64,000 nt of DNA from a bacterium (GTDB taxonomy: Bacteria > Spirochaetota > Leptospiria > Leptospirales > Leptonemataceae). A program made the position numbers and the translations under genes. Position 1 is the first letter of the stretch. Each line of letters begins with the position of its first letter. The stretch lies in the NCBI GenBank assembly GCA_024742665.1, contig JANSYA010000001.1, positions 1,123,501 to 1,187,500 on the forward strand, read 5' to 3'. The notes under the pieces are model-generated. The model was not told the DNA's origin. It saw only the letters and a list, made by a program, of their open reading frames with translations, and made no database searches. Positions 43,847 through 55,277 of this stretch are shown piece by piece.

Positions 43847-44046
43847 TGAGTGTCGATCAAAATACGATTAAGACGATGGAAGAGCTGGCTGCGGATATCA
43901 GCAAGATGGCCATGGATCTAACCCAGGAGCAGCAGAATATCACTCCGGAAGCCTTCGACCTGGCCATGCTTTCGTCGCGGATTCTGGGCAACGCCAGAGA
44001 GCTCGGCGAGCTGTTGGGTAAATTGAAAGCCGGCGGGGCGAAATAA
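43846..44046 (+). CDS. Small helical protein co-translated with the globin
   Basis: A 66-residue acidic, fully helical protein whose ATG overlaps the globin stop (TAATG), with a good GGAGG site just upstream. There is no signal or membrane segment and no recognised family. The tight coupling suggests a globin partner or regulator. A 30 bp gap separates it from the next gene of the cassette. Confidence 0.75.
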   Translation: MSVDQNTIKTMEELAADISKMAMDLTQEQQNITPEAFDLAMLSSRILGNARELGELLGKLKAGGAK

Positions 44047-44076
44047 GCGCCGCGATCCGGGAGGCAGGCGAGTGTC

Positions 44077-44775
44077 ATGAAAAAGAAAACCAATACGCAC
44101 AAGCGGGCCGCCGCCGCGTTTAAGAAAATCGCGCAGCGAAAATTCGACGGCCTGAACTACGGAAAGTATTTTTATAAGCATCTCCAGGAACACTGCGAAG
44201 AAGTCGCGCGTCCGATCATGTCTCATGGTTATCTGGTAGGCGGGCCGGCGAATATGCTGAAGGTTTTCGAATCAGGTCCCAAAGGCGAGAAGTGGTACTC
44301 GTGGTTTCAGTATTTTATTTTGTGTTATTTGACCCAGGACGTGCCGCTGCTTGCGCGGCGCTATATCAATAAAATCAAACAGTCCGGAGATTTCTCGATC
44401 GAAAACGACGCGATCTACGGCGATGCTTTTCCGGATATTCGCTATGAGCGGGCGAAGATCGTCTTCGCTTTATCGGACAACTATCCGCACTCTTCGCCGT
44501 ACTATTTCCTGATGCACGGTCTGGCTCTGTTCGCGGCCCGTCCCGGATTCTTCGCGCCGTCTTTCGGAGCGATCTTTTATCACTATTTGAATCAGCAGGA
44601 TTACGATATGGTCCTTTCCTGCTGCGGTCTCTTTTTTCAGGAGTGCGAAAAGCAAGATCTGTACGCCGGTCTGGACGAGGGCGTGCTGTCGGAAACTCTG
44701 GAAGTCGTCGACTGGATTCTGGCCCGGCCGGAAACGCCCGCGCGAGACGCGGCATCGGTCAAGGCAGGGGCCTGA
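44077..44775 (+). CDS. Hypothetical protein of the globin cassette
   Basis: A 232-residue soluble protein, rich in aromatic residues and Cys in its second half (SCCGLFFQECEKQ), with a basic N-terminus (KKKTNTHKRAAAAFKK). No family is recognised and no classical metal or nucleotide motif is visible. The gap to the preceding small gene is 30 bp on the same strand, so it is probably in one operon with the globin. Its stop codon lies within the first unit of a hexamer repeat. Confidence 0.7.
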   Translation: MKKKTNTHKRAAAAFKKIAQRKFDGLNYGKYFYKHLQEHCEEVARPIMSHGYLVGGPANMLKVFESGPKGEKWYSWFQYFILCYLTQDVPLLARRYINKIKQSGDFSIENDAIYGDAFPDIRYERAKIVFALSDNYPHSSPYYFLMHGLALFAARPGFFAPSFGAIFYHYLNQQDYDMVLSCCGLFFQECEKQDLYAGLDEGVLSETLEVVDWILARPETPARDAASVKAGA

Positions 44776-44879
44776 GCTTGAGTTTGAGCCTGAGCCTGAG
44801 CCCGCGAGGGCGAAACATATAGGGCGAAAAGCATAGCCCGAAAGGGCGAAAAACATAGGGCGAAAAACACAGGGCGAAA
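44773..44879. repeat. Repeat-filled spacer between convergent genes
   Basis: Two arrays lie side by side. Five TGAGYY hexamers run from 44773 to 44802, with the first TGA serving as the stop codon. Five AGGGCGAA units then start at 44807, 44821, 44843, 44857 and 44871, mostly 14 bp apart, several followed by AACAT or AACAC. It separates the globin cassette from the LytTR regulator gene. There is no spacer-repeat organisation of the CRISPR type. Confidence 0.75.
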
Positions 44880-44910
44880 CCCGCGATGATAAAGGTCGAC
44901 TCCCGAGAGC

Positions 44911-45627
44911 TTAGCGCATAAGTCCGCGCAGGTTTTCAATGTACTTGCGGCCCATCGGCAGGGCGGTATTTTCCTGATCGTTTAAGTGCAACAGATAGTT
45001 GCCGCCGGTCAGGTGTTCGATGCGCGCGACGTAGCTGAAGTTTACGACGTACTGCCGGTGAATTCTTTTGAACGCGGGACGCGGCAGTCGACTTTCGATG
45101 TCCTTGAGCATGGTCGCGGTGTGGATTTCCGAATTCGGATAGGTGAAAGCCGTCGAGTTTTTCCCCCTTGCTTCCAGATAGATCAGATGCCCGAAGCGGA
45201 CGAAAGTGAATACGCCGCCGGGACCTTTTAGAAACAAGCCCGGCTCTTCGCCGCGCGCTTCGGGTAAAACTGTCTGCTGCTGCTGTTTTAATACGCGATC
45301 GACCGCGCGATTGAATTTCGCCTGGGTGATGGGTTTGATCAGATAGTCCACCGCGCCGATTTCGAAGGCGTCCAGGGCGTAGTCTTTTTTGCCGGTGCAG
45401 AATATCTTCGTTATACTCGCATCCAGTTTGCGCGCCAGAGCGACGCCGGAAACATCGGGCAGTTGAATATCGAGAAAGACCAGGTCCGTAGAGTTCTCTT
45501 TCAGAATTTTGATCGCGTCGGCGCCGGTGCCGGCCGCGCCGATCAGAGTCAGCTGCGAATGCAAATCCACGTACTCGGCGATCAATTCCCGGGATTCCGG
45601 ATCGTCTTCAACGATTACGACTCTCAT
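44911..45627 (-). CDS. LytTR-family response regulator
   Basis: A 238-residue regulator. The receiver domain has the acidic pair in VEDDPESRE, the phospho-acceptor Asp in LVFLDIQLPDVSG (about residue 54) and a Lys in YLIKPI. The C-terminal LytTR DNA-binding domain (about 135-235) contains GHLIYLEARGKNSTAF, FKRIHRQYVVNFSYV and LPMGRKY. The gene follows the histidine kinase gene with a 26 bp gap, so the two form a two-component pair. Targets are unknown; the direct-repeat spacer next to its 3' end is not in a promoter position for it. Confidence 0.93.
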   Translation of the reverse strand: MRVVIVEDDPESRELIAEYVDLHSQLTLIGAAGTGADAIKILKENSTDLVFLDIQLPDVSGVALARKLDASITKIFCTGKKDYALDAFEIGAVDYLIKPITQAKFNRAVDRVLKQQQQTVLPEARGEEPGLFLKGPGGVFTFVRFGHLIYLEARGKNSTAFTYPNSEIHTATMLKDIESRLPRPAFKRIHRQYVVNFSYVARIEHLTGGNYLLHLNDQENTALPMGRKYIENLRGLMR

Positions 45628-45653
45628 AAACTGTGGATCGCGGCGCCCGCGCG

Positions 45654-46670
45654 CTACGACTGGCGGGCCTCCGCTTCGGTCTTCGGCAGCTGTAGCTGAA
45701 ATACGCTGCCGCTGCGGCCGTCGCTTTCGACGCCGACGCGGCCCCCATGTAAATCGACGAGCTGTTTGACCAGATACAGACCGAGGCCCAGCGAAGTTTC
45801 GCCTCCCGTGGGCCTGGCGGACAGTTTGCGAAAGTACTCGAAAAGATGGCCTTGATCTTCGAGCGTTATTCCGGGGCCTTCGTCCTGGACGTAAATGTTT
45901 AAGTGCTCCGGCGTATTTTCGGCGCGAATCAGGATCTCCGTGGCGAAGGGCGAAAACTTAATCGCGTTGCCGATCAGATTTTCGAGCATCTGTTTGATGC
46001 GCGGCTCGTCGCCGTTCAGGCGCGCGTCGTCCGGCAGATCGATCTTCGATTTTAGAATCTGTTCTTTGGCCGCCGCGAGAACTGACATGCCTTCCAGAAC
46101 TTCCAGCAGGCACTCGCGGATTAAAAACTCTTCGCGAAACAGACGCAGCTGGCCTTCCTGTAGGGACTGGGAATCGAGCAGGTCTTCCACGAGTTGGAGC
46201 ATCTTCGCGCCGGAGCTTTTAATTTTTTGGCCGTAGCCTCGGGAGCGGGACGGATAGCGCGTAATCAGGTCGGCGAAACCGATGATCGACCCGAGCGGCG
46301 ATTTTAAGTCGTGAGAAACCATCTGCAGCAGATTGTCCTTAAATTCGTTCGCCGATTTTAAGTTCGAAGAGTACGTGGTTAGTAAATCGTTAATGTGCAG
46401 CAAATTTTCCAGATCTTCTTTGAGCACTTCCGATTCGCCCATCAATCGCGAAGATTTGATGGCGATATCGTACAGCTCCATGTCCGGCGCTCTGGTTTTC
46501 GCCGCGTGATTGCGCAGAGATTCGCTGATTTCCGCCGCGATCCGCTCCAGACTTTTCACATAGTCGTACAGACGGCGGGTGTTGAGCTCTTTGCCGTCCA
46601 GAAAGTCCATCGCCCGATTAGTCCGTCGCTTCCCCCCGGGTAGTCCAGCAAAAATATGATCGCCGCTCAA
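45654..46670 (-). CDS. Sensor histidine kinase (cytoplasmic)
   Basis: A 338-residue kinase without membrane helices or an obvious sensor domain. The N-terminal ~110 residues are coiled coil. The H-box MVSHDLKSPLGSIIGF follows, then the HATPase domain with the N-box LIGNAIKFSPF, G1 DEGPGI, the F box and G2 SLGLGLYLVKQL. Another possible start is the Met at 46610. The cognate regulator is the LytTR protein encoded next. Pairing a HATPase_c soluble kinase with LytTR is less usual than the HisKA_2/His_kinase pairing seen in Firmicutes. Confidence 0.92.
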   Translation of the reverse strand: MSGDHIFAGLPGGKRRTNRAMDFLDGKELNTRRLYDYVKSLERIAAEISESLRNHAAKTRAPDMELYDIAIKSSRLMGESEVLKEDLENLLHINDLLTTYSSNLKSANEFKDNLLQMVSHDLKSPLGSIIGFADLITRYPSRSRGYGQKIKSSGAKMLQLVEDLLDSQSLQEGQLRLFREEFLIRECLLEVLEGMSVLAAAKEQILKSKIDLPDDARLNGDEPRIKQMLENLIGNAIKFSPFATEILIRAENTPEHLNIYVQDEGPGITLEDQGHLFEYFRKLSARPTGGETSLGLGLYLVKQLVDLHGGRVGVESDGRSGSVFQLQLPKTEAEARQS

Positions 46671-46894
46671 ATCTTATCCGAGTCGATTTGCCGGCGAATT
46701 TGAGCCGCGGCCCTATAGCATTCATATTTCAAGCAGATGACCGTCATGAATCAATGTCGTTCTTCCGAAGCGGCGTCCGGTGTAAATTTATTTGCAGAGG
46801 AGGCGAGCCCCCGGGCGTTGATTTCGTAGCCGGTAGATATTTTCTCCGCGAACTGGATTCAGCGGAATTTGAATCCGGTCGGGGGTTTGATCGA

Positions 46895-48745
<1,851 letters not shown>

Positions 48746-48841
48746 GTCATAGCGCCGGCTCTGAAAGTCGGAAAGCTTGCAGTCGGAATGTGATCGGCTT
48801 TACTTGTGGGCGGACCGGAGTTCTGCTGGCCTGCATCCACT

Positions 48842-49795
48842 ATGCCCGCGAATTTGAAAAAGTCTCTGAGCGAAATCTACGAGCGCTGCCAGTCCCTGGA
48901 AGGCGGCGCCGTCGCCGACTATATTCCGGAGCTCGCCCGGGTCGATCCGCGGCTCTTCGCCATTGCCGCAGTGACGACCGACGGGCGGCTTTTCGAACTC
49001 GGAGATAGCGACGCGGCCTTTACGATTCAGTCGACGGCCAAGCCCTTCGCGTACGCGGCGGCCCTGCGCGAATTCGGCCTGGAGTCGGTGCTCGCGCGCG
49101 TGGGCGTGGAGCCCACCGGCGATGATTTCAATTCAATATCGCGCCTGGACCGCAGCAAGCGGCCGATGAATCCAATGGTCAACGCGGGCGCGATTTCCGT
49201 TTGCAGTATGCTGCACAGCGCTTACGGCGACACAGGCGAAGCGCGCCTGCTGGAATTCTTCAGCGACTTCGCAGGCGAACAGCTCGCCGTCGACTCGGTG
49301 ACTTATGCTTCGGAAATGGAAACGACCGACGGCAACCGGGCGATCGTCTATCTGTTAAATAAATTTCGCAATCTACAGGCGCCGCCCCAGGCCGCCCTGG
49401 ATTTGTATATTAAGATGTGCTCAATTCAAACTACGGTCCGGGGCCTGGCGACGATGGGCGCGACTCTGGCGAATCAGGGCATGCATCCGGTGCGGAAGCG
49501 GCGCGTATTAGAAGCGGCTCACGTGCGCGACGTTTTGAGCGTGATGCTCAGCTGCGGCATGTACAATTACGCCGGCCAGTGGGTCTTCGATGTGGGGCTG
49601 CCCGCGAAGAGCGGCGTCTCGGGCGCGGTGTTGATGATCGTGCCGGGCGTGATGGCCGTCTGCGTCTATTCGCCGCCCCTGGACGGCAGCGGCACCAGCG
49701 TGCGGGGGATTGCCGCGTGCAAAGAGCTTTCGCAAAGACACCGACTGCACCTTCTGGACCAGACCGATTTGAGCATCGGCGAAATCAACGACTGA
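48842..49795 (+). CDS. glsA: Glutaminase
   Basis: Hydrolyses glutamine to glutamate and ammonia; 317 residues, the normal family length. It has a beta-lactamase-like fold with the catalytic Ser and Lys in IQSTAKPF (the family usually reads SISKPF), NPMVNAGAI, the SEMETTDGNRAI block, SCGMYNYAGQW and AKSGVSGAVL. The start is the Met at 48842; the longer frame from 48806 lacks support. It is a single gene, with the esterase gene 112 bp downstream. Confidence 0.96.
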   Translation: MPANLKKSLSEIYERCQSLEGGAVADYIPELARVDPRLFAIAAVTTDGRLFELGDSDAAFTIQSTAKPFAYAAALREFGLESVLARVGVEPTGDDFNSISRLDRSKRPMNPMVNAGAISVCSMLHSAYGDTGEARLLEFFSDFAGEQLAVDSVTYASEMETTDGNRAIVYLLNKFRNLQAPPQAALDLYIKMCSIQTTVRGLATMGATLANQGMHPVRKRRVLEAAHVRDVLSVMLSCGMYNYAGQWVFDVGLPAKSGVSGAVLMIVPGVMAVCVYSPPLDGSGTSVRGIAACKELSQRHRLHLLDQTDLSIGEIND

Positions 49796-49907
49796 TCGAC
49801 GTCTCGTTCTGAACGACGAAGCTGACTGCTCCGAGCGGCGCCGCAAGTCCTTCGAAAGTTCGGCGGCCTGAAAAATCTGCGTGCGCTGAGGCCTCGACCA
49901 ACGCGAG

Positions 49908-51032
49908 ATGGGAGCCATGCCGCAAGAATCGCCCATCGAATTCCCCGCCGCGCTCCCTCCGGAACTGCGCGAACTCTGGTCGCAGCTGTCTGAAATATTA
50001 ACGGCTTTCGGCGACGCGCAGGATCGCCTGGACCCACCGAAGATTCCGGAGTATGCGGATCGCCTCGCGCCCCTGGCGGCAGCCCTTGAAAAAACCGTGC
50101 ATGCGATCGACGTGACCAAACTCGATCGCGATGCGCCGGCGGCCGTGCTGACCCAGTCCGGCGTTCAGCTGCTGGGAGCCGCGTCGCGCTTTCAGGGAGC
50201 GCGAACCGGCCCTCACGAAATTCTCAAAGCCTTCCAGGCTCTACGTCCCATCGCCCGGGCGAACGATATTCTCTTTCCCCTGGCGAATCGCTTCGTTGAA
50301 ATCAGCGAGCACTATCTCACGCCGGCGCGGCGTTCGGATGTGAGCCTGCGCGAAAGCCTGGCGAAAGCTGCCGCGAACCCGGAGCGCGGCCTGATGCATT
50401 TCAACAATCAGCGCGGCCATCGCGGCGGCTACAGTCTGTACGTGCCGGAGAATTATACGCCCGATCGCGCGTGGCCCTTAATTGTGGCGCTGCACGGCGG
50501 CTCCGGTCACGGCGCGGATTTTTTATGGAGCTGGCTGCGAGACGCTCGCGCGCACGGCTGTCTGCTGGCCGTGCCGACTTCGCGCGACCGCACCTGGTCT
50601 TTACATTCGCCGGGCGTCGACGCGGCCGGATTGAATCGCATGCTCGACAGCGTTTCCGGAAAGTGGAACGTCGACGCGCAGCGCCTGCTGCTTACGGGGA
50701 TCTCCGACGGCGGCACGTACTCGATGCTTCTATCGATCGTAAAGCAGTCGCCTTTCACGCACTACGCCCCGGTGGCCGCGGCCGTGCATGTGCTGCAGAA
50801 TCGCGAAGGCCGGGTCGAAGCGCCCGTGCGAGATACGCGCATCTATCAGGTGCACGGCGCCGTCGACTGGATGTTCCCCGTTGAAAAGGCGCGGGCCGCG
50901 GCGCAGGCTCTAAAGGACGCGGGTGCCGCGATCGACTATCGCGAAATCGCGGATCTTTCGCACAACTATCCCCGCGACGAAAACCCGGCGATTCTACGCT
51001 GGTTTTCGCCGGAGCTTTTTGAATCAAACTGA
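49908..51032 (+). CDS. Alpha/beta-hydrolase (esterase/depolymerase-like)
   Basis: A 374-residue soluble protein. The first ~165 residues are helical and of unknown family. The C-terminal alpha/beta-hydrolase has the oxyanion motif IVALHGGSGHGAD, the nucleophile in LLTGISDGGTYS (GxSxG, about residue 265), Asp in VHGAVDWMFPVEKA and His in LSHNYPRDE. This resembles the PHB-depolymerase/esterase D branch. No signal peptide is seen, so it is probably cytoplasmic. The substrate is unknown. Confidence 0.85.
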   Translation: MGAMPQESPIEFPAALPPELRELWSQLSEILTAFGDAQDRLDPPKIPEYADRLAPLAAALEKTVHAIDVTKLDRDAPAAVLTQSGVQLLGAASRFQGARTGPHEILKAFQALRPIARANDILFPLANRFVEISEHYLTPARRSDVSLRESLAKAAANPERGLMHFNNQRGHRGGYSLYVPENYTPDRAWPLIVALHGGSGHGADFLWSWLRDARAHGCLLAVPTSRDRTWSLHSPGVDAAGLNRMLDSVSGKWNVDAQRLLLTGISDGGTYSMLLSIVKQSPFTHYAPVAAAVHVLQNREGRVEAPVRDTRIYQVHGAVDWMFPVEKARAAAQALKDAGAAIDYREIADLSHNYPRDENPAILRWFSPELFESN

Positions 51033-51069
51033 GGCTGAGGCGATGAGCGTCTGGCGCGACGGAGCTGCT

Positions 51070-51813
51070 TTAGCCGACGATTGACTGCAATGCGAATTTC
51101 GCCAGGTGTCGCGCGTCGGGAGCCGTGTCCTCATCCAGCGCGACGGCGCCCAGAGTCGCGATTGCTTCTTCGCGTCGCCCCAGTTGGTCGAGGGCCAGCC
51201 CGCGATTCACCAGCAGCATGGACTTTGTCGTCGCATCGGGGGAGTGGCTGAGTCCGGTTTCGAGGGCTGCGAGACGTTCGCTCTGGTCGTCGAGGTGTCC
51301 CGCGAGATCCTTCCAGGCGGGAGCGAAGAGCGGGACCTGTTCCGTGAGCTGAACGAGAAATTCAATTTGCTGTTGGCGATCGTCGATCCATTCGAGTTGG
51401 ACGTAGGCGCGATACAGACCCGGAGGAAACGCGCCGGCGGCCTCTTTGCCGAGGGTGTCCACGGCGGTCTTCGTCGTAAAGAATCCGCGCGGCGCGAGGC
51501 GGTCGGTTTCCTGATAGTACCGCAGAGCCTGTTCGGCGTCGTCTTGCAGTAGATATGTAAAGGCCAGGTCGTACGGCGGATAGGGCCAGGTCGGAGCGCC
51601 TTCCATCGCAAGTCGCAGCAACTCTTCGGCTCGCCCGTAGTCGCCAGCGCCGCCGGCCTGGCGAGCCTGTTCGTGCAGATCCCGGACCGCATCCGGCACG
51701 CGATCATCACCTGGAATTTCGTAGTGGATTGTGCCGCTAACGCCCGCCAATTCTTCGCGCGTTATTACACGGCCGTCTTCGCTTCGAAAGATAATATCGG
51801 CCGAGTCGCTCAT
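51070..51813 (-). CDS. TPR-like repeat protein
   Basis: A 247-residue cytoplasmic protein. The N-terminal ~45 residues are polar. The rest consists of about four tetratricopeptide-like helix pairs (YGRAEELLRLAMEGAPTWPY, AEQALRYYQETDRLAPRGF, GRREEAIATLGAVALDED). It probably mediates protein-protein contacts. It converges with the esterase gene and has no evident operon partner. Confidence 0.78.
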   Translation of the reverse strand: MSDSADIIFRSEDGRVITREELAGVSGTIHYEIPGDDRVPDAVRDLHEQARQAGGAGDYGRAEELLRLAMEGAPTWPYPPYDLAFTYLLQDDAEQALRYYQETDRLAPRGFFTTKTAVDTLGKEAAGAFPPGLYRAYVQLEWIDDRQQQIEFLVQLTEQVPLFAPAWKDLAGHLDDQSERLAALETGLSHSPDATTKSMLLVNRGLALDQLGRREEAIATLGAVALDEDTAPDARHLAKFALQSIVG

Positions 51814-52077
51814 AGTGTATGGATCCCTGGTTGCCCTTGGTTGCTTTCAAAAATATTCGTAATACTTACGATTGGCGTCGCGTGCGTTGTGCGCGGGCCG
51901 GCGCCAGGCCAATGCGAGGCACAGCAGGCGTGCATTGTGCGGGCAGAGCAAGAAGATTTTGCATCGGGAGTGAAGCAAGGCCCGGGCAAAAGCGAGGATA
52001 TTTTCATTGATATCTATGGAGCTTTGTAGCTACTACTCAGGGTGTTTCGACTTCGGCCGCCGAATCGGGAGAAAAGC

Positions 52078-53508
52078 ATGCAACAGCGAAATCGTTTTGT
52101 TTTCAGGAGCCGGCCCGTCGCCCTCGTGCTTTGTTTGTGCCTGGCCCTGAGCGTTTCGGGCGCCGGATGTAAATCCAACTGGTGGGAGGATCCGGAAGAT
52201 GCGCTGAGGACTCTGGCCGGATTGATCGATCCCGCCCGGGCGGATAGCACCTTGCCTTTGCGCTACTGGCTGGTCCGCTCACGGCTGACGCAGCGCTTTT
52301 TGCGCACCGGCTCGGCGAGCCCCGGCTACGGTCTGCCGGCCGAACGAATTCGCAACCCCTCGGGCCTCGCCTGGTCCGACGCGACGATCCATCTCGGCTG
52401 GTACATGGCGGTGCTTGCAACCGAACATCAATTGATTCGCGAAGGCAAGCTGCCCGTCTTGCCTGGCGCTCCCGTCGCGACGGTCATCGAACCCATCACC
52501 GCGCTGGGCAATACGCAGTCGGAATTGTACTTCGCGCTGGCGGCTCTCGAACGACTGGATCAACAGGGGGAGGCGGCCTTCGCATCTCCTGTGCCCTGCG
52601 GCGCGAGCGGTCTGGACTGGCCGGGCTTTTTTATTCGCGACGATGTGCCGGCGAATTTCAGCGTCGCGGGCGTTCCCGTTTTTACATCGGACTTCAGCGC
52701 GCCGACGCAGCGAACGCAGTCCAGCGGCGCCGTCGAAAATTATCTCGTCGAGCCGAATATCATCTATGACAAAGAGATGAGCCAGGACCAGGTCTATCAT
52801 CTGTTGTTCGGCCTGGCCTTCGTGCGCAAGTACATGAGCGGCGTGGTCGCGGGGAATCTGGATCTCGGTTTGTGGGCCGAGATACTGGCGGAACGCCTGG
52901 TCGCGAAGATGAGCGCGGATAGCTGGCGTATCAGCAATCCGGCCTGCGGCAAACGCGTGGAGCGCGGCGAAGACGCGCGGGCTTTCGCGTATGGAGCTTC
53001 GCGGGCCGTGACGGCTCTCAGTTTCGGTCGCCTGAATTTTCAGAGCGGCATTGACGGATCGTTATGGGCGGCGCTGATTCCGTACGCCGACGCGGGACTG
53101 GTGGGCGGTCCTCTGATCGAAGACACGGCTTATACGGACAATCTGCATATGTTGATGACGCTCGCGGCGGTCGGTCGGAGCTGGGAAGATTTTACGACGG
53201 CGCGCCTCGTCGCCTACGCGGGGATCTACGACTGGTACGCCTATCCCCTGGCCCACGTCGCCTTACATGGCCAGCCGCCCGACTGGTTCTTTTACGAACC
53301 CCTGCTGCGCGATCAGACCTTTACGATGTTGAACGCCGCGCCCTGGGAAGGCCCCACATCGTACGGCAGCGTGCCCGGCTGGCGTTCGACGCATCGCTTT
53401 TTACGGGGCCGATCGCTGCAGCAGCGCACGCCGGAAGATTTGCCCACCGATTACAACGGCCTGGACTTTTTGCTGCTATACAATCTTTCGCTGATCGCGG
53501 GGCTCTGA
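52078..53508 (+). CDS. Putative lipoprotein of unknown function
   Basis: A 476-residue exported protein. I place the start at ATG 52078, after GGGAGAAAAG, which gives a classical lipoprotein signal (ALVLCLCLALSVSGAGC, Cys about 33). The mature part is helical with conserved-looking Trp/Tyr/His residues (GWYMAVLATEHQL, DNLHMLMTLAAVGRSWEDF), reminiscent of alpha/alpha-barrel proteins, but I do not recognise the family. It converges with the next gene. Confidence 0.75.
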   Translation: MQQRNRFVFRSRPVALVLCLCLALSVSGAGCKSNWWEDPEDALRTLAGLIDPARADSTLPLRYWLVRSRLTQRFLRTGSASPGYGLPAERIRNPSGLAWSDATIHLGWYMAVLATEHQLIREGKLPVLPGAPVATVIEPITALGNTQSELYFALAALERLDQQGEAAFASPVPCGASGLDWPGFFIRDDVPANFSVAGVPVFTSDFSAPTQRTQSSGAVENYLVEPNIIYDKEMSQDQVYHLLFGLAFVRKYMSGVVAGNLDLGLWAEILAERLVAKMSADSWRISNPACGKRVERGEDARAFAYGASRAVTALSFGRLNFQSGIDGSLWAALIPYADAGLVGGPLIEDTAYTDNLHMLMTLAAVGRSWEDFTTARLVAYAGIYDWYAYPLAHVALHGQPPDWFFYEPLLRDQTFTMLNAAPWEGPTSYGSVPGWRSTHRFLRGRSLQQRTPEDLPTDYNGLDFLLLYNLSLIAGL

Positions 53509-53528
53509 GGGCGAGATCGAAGAGGGCG

Positions 53529-54440
53529 CTAGAGTTGCTTTAGATATTCGGTCGCTTCCTGGAGCTCGGGCAGCAGTAGAGCCGATTCGTCTTTGAAGAG
53601 CCCAAAGGAATCCACCAGCTCCACCCGAATCGGTCCGTGAAAGACCGCGGCGAAGACCTCGCAGACTTGCCGGGCCGGCCGCTTGCAATAGATACGTCCG
53701 GCGAACGGCCAGCCGTAGCGGAACTCCCCCTGGAAGATAAAGAGTTCGCTCAGCGGGCCGAGAACGCCGCGCGTGAAGTACAGCGTACCCTGTCCGTGAA
53801 AGAAACCGTTCGCGACTTCGCCCAAATAGAATTCATCGGCTTTCTGCGAAATCATAATGCAGCGCGTGATGCTTGCGGGATCGTCGGTCGCCGCCCTGGG
53901 CGAGACGCATAGCCGCGGGCGGGACGGCAGACCGCGGTAGGTCGAATAGATCTTTCCCAGCTCCGCGCCCGGGCTTCTCAGCAGTCGTTGTTTTTTGGTC
54001 GGCAGCCAGTACCCTTTGAGTTTTAGATCGTCCGGGAAGACGACGTATCCCTGTTGCTTGAAGCGATACGGATAGTTCTCCGCCCGGCGCTCGGCGTATG
54101 CGGCGGCGGACTTCCGGGCTTCCGGGTTTTTCTCAAAATAAATCTCCCGTTCGATCAAGCGCTTCAGGTCGGCCTGCGGTTTTTTCAGGCGGGTACCGGC
54201 GAGCAGGAAGGCGTTCGCGGTTTGAATCTCCGCGAATTCCGTTTCCGGTTCGCGGGTATTGTAAGCGCTGGATGGATTCAGAATGCCGGCGGTCGGACTC
54301 GGACGCGGTCGATTTATATGCCTTGCGCATCCTGAAGCGCAGATTGTCAGCCAGGCAAGCGCCACGGAGGCTTGCAGGAACCGGGTCGCTGCCCGGAGTC
54401 GACGACCGCGTAAACAACATATAAAATACGAGCGGGGCAT
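53529..54440 (-). CDS. Exported protein with MORN-like repeats, putative lipoprotein
   Basis: A 303-residue protein with a long basic N-terminus, then a hydrophobic segment and a lipobox-like ASGC (about 37). A basic, helical middle is followed by a C-terminal MORN-like pair: GEVANGFFHGQGTLYF and GEFRYGWPFAGRIYC. It is related in style to, but distinct from, the duplicated protein at 33937-35415. The function is unknown. Confidence 0.7.
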   Translation of the reverse strand: MPRSYFICCLRGRRLRAATRFLQASVALAWLTICASGCARHINRPRPSPTAGILNPSSAYNTREPETEFAEIQTANAFLLAGTRLKKPQADLKRLIEREIYFEKNPEARKSAAAYAERRAENYPYRFKQQGYVVFPDDLKLKGYWLPTKKQRLLRSPGAELGKIYSTYRGLPSRPRLCVSPRAATDDPASITRCIMISQKADEFYLGEVANGFFHGQGTLYFTRGVLGPLSELFIFQGEFRYGWPFAGRIYCKRPARQVCEVFAAVFHGPIRVELVDSFGLFKDESALLLPELQEATEYLKQL

Positions 54441-54595
54441 GGCGAATCATGCACTGCGGCGAATAGCCTGTCAAGCGCGCCGGCTTTTCGCGGGTATGAA
54501 TCAATCTTCGCGTTTCGAACGGAAATAGAAAATGCTTAAGCGCGACGGCGATGGACGTCGCTTGACTGTTCCTGAGTTGCAGTTACGATCGGCGC

Positions 54596-55246
54596 ATGAA
54601 ATTCCGTGCACATACGATAACGCTTTTGGCGGTCATTTTAATATTGTTACCGGCTGCGTTCGCGATGAGCTGCACCGAACGAGGGATGGACGGTCGCTAC
54701 CGCGCTCGCTTTCGCGCCTTCGATACTTTCCTGGGTTCTTCCCCGGCGACCAGGTCCGCGGAATTAAAGGCGGGTGAGCCCGGCGGCTTTGAACTCGGCT
54801 GGAGCAATCCCGACGATGGCTTATGCAGCGCTCGCGTTCGCGTCCAGAATCCAGACTCGGGCGAAATGCTTTTTTTGGAGGACCGGGGGCCGCTCATTCA
54901 CGCGCGAAGGCTGTATCCGGGGCGGGTTACCGTACAAGTCGCCTGCAAAGACTCGGAGCGAAAATGGGTGCCGAAAACCAGCGAGTACCGAAACGGTCAA
55001 TGGGTGGAGAGAGGAGGCTACTACCGAACGATTCAACACACAACGAACATCGGTATGAATTTTGCGAATGTGCCTGCGGGGGCGCGCCTGCACGTGTGCA
55101 TTTACGTGGGCTGGGGCGGAGTCGGCAATGGTAAACGTGAATATCGACTGGCGGCGGCCGAAGATCGGAGATACTGCGAACCGCTACGCAAGCTTACGGA
55201 TCATTTTGCGCTGCCCTTCGTCGTGAATATGCTCGAATACGAATGA
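54596..55246 (+). CDS. Small exported protein, putative lipoprotein
   Basis: A 216-residue protein whose signal peptide ends in AFAMSC (Cys about 26), with a beta-rich mature domain containing four or five further Cys residues that may form disulfides. No family is recognised. The start ATG at 54596 gives a good signal peptide. It is convergent with the adenylate cyclase gene 31 bp away. Confidence 0.68.
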   Translation: MKFRAHTITLLAVILILLPAAFAMSCTERGMDGRYRARFRAFDTFLGSSPATRSAELKAGEPGGFELGWSNPDDGLCSARVRVQNPDSGEMLFLEDRGPLIHARRLYPGRVTVQVACKDSERKWVPKTSEYRNGQWVERGGYYRTIQHTTNIGMNFANVPAGARLHVCIYVGWGGVGNGKREYRLAAAEDRRYCEPLRKLTDHFALPFVVNMLEYE

Positions 55247-55277
55247 CTCGCGCAAGGCGGTCGACTGACCGTAACGC

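Noticed and set aside
44807..44879. Possible CRISPR array
   Set aside because: Units are only 8-14 bp with no unique spacers of 25-40 bp, and no cas genes are present.
46688..46894. N-terminal extension of the barrel protein
   Set aside because: It would put 69 polar residues before the signal peptide. The ATG at 46895 restores a normal exported protein.
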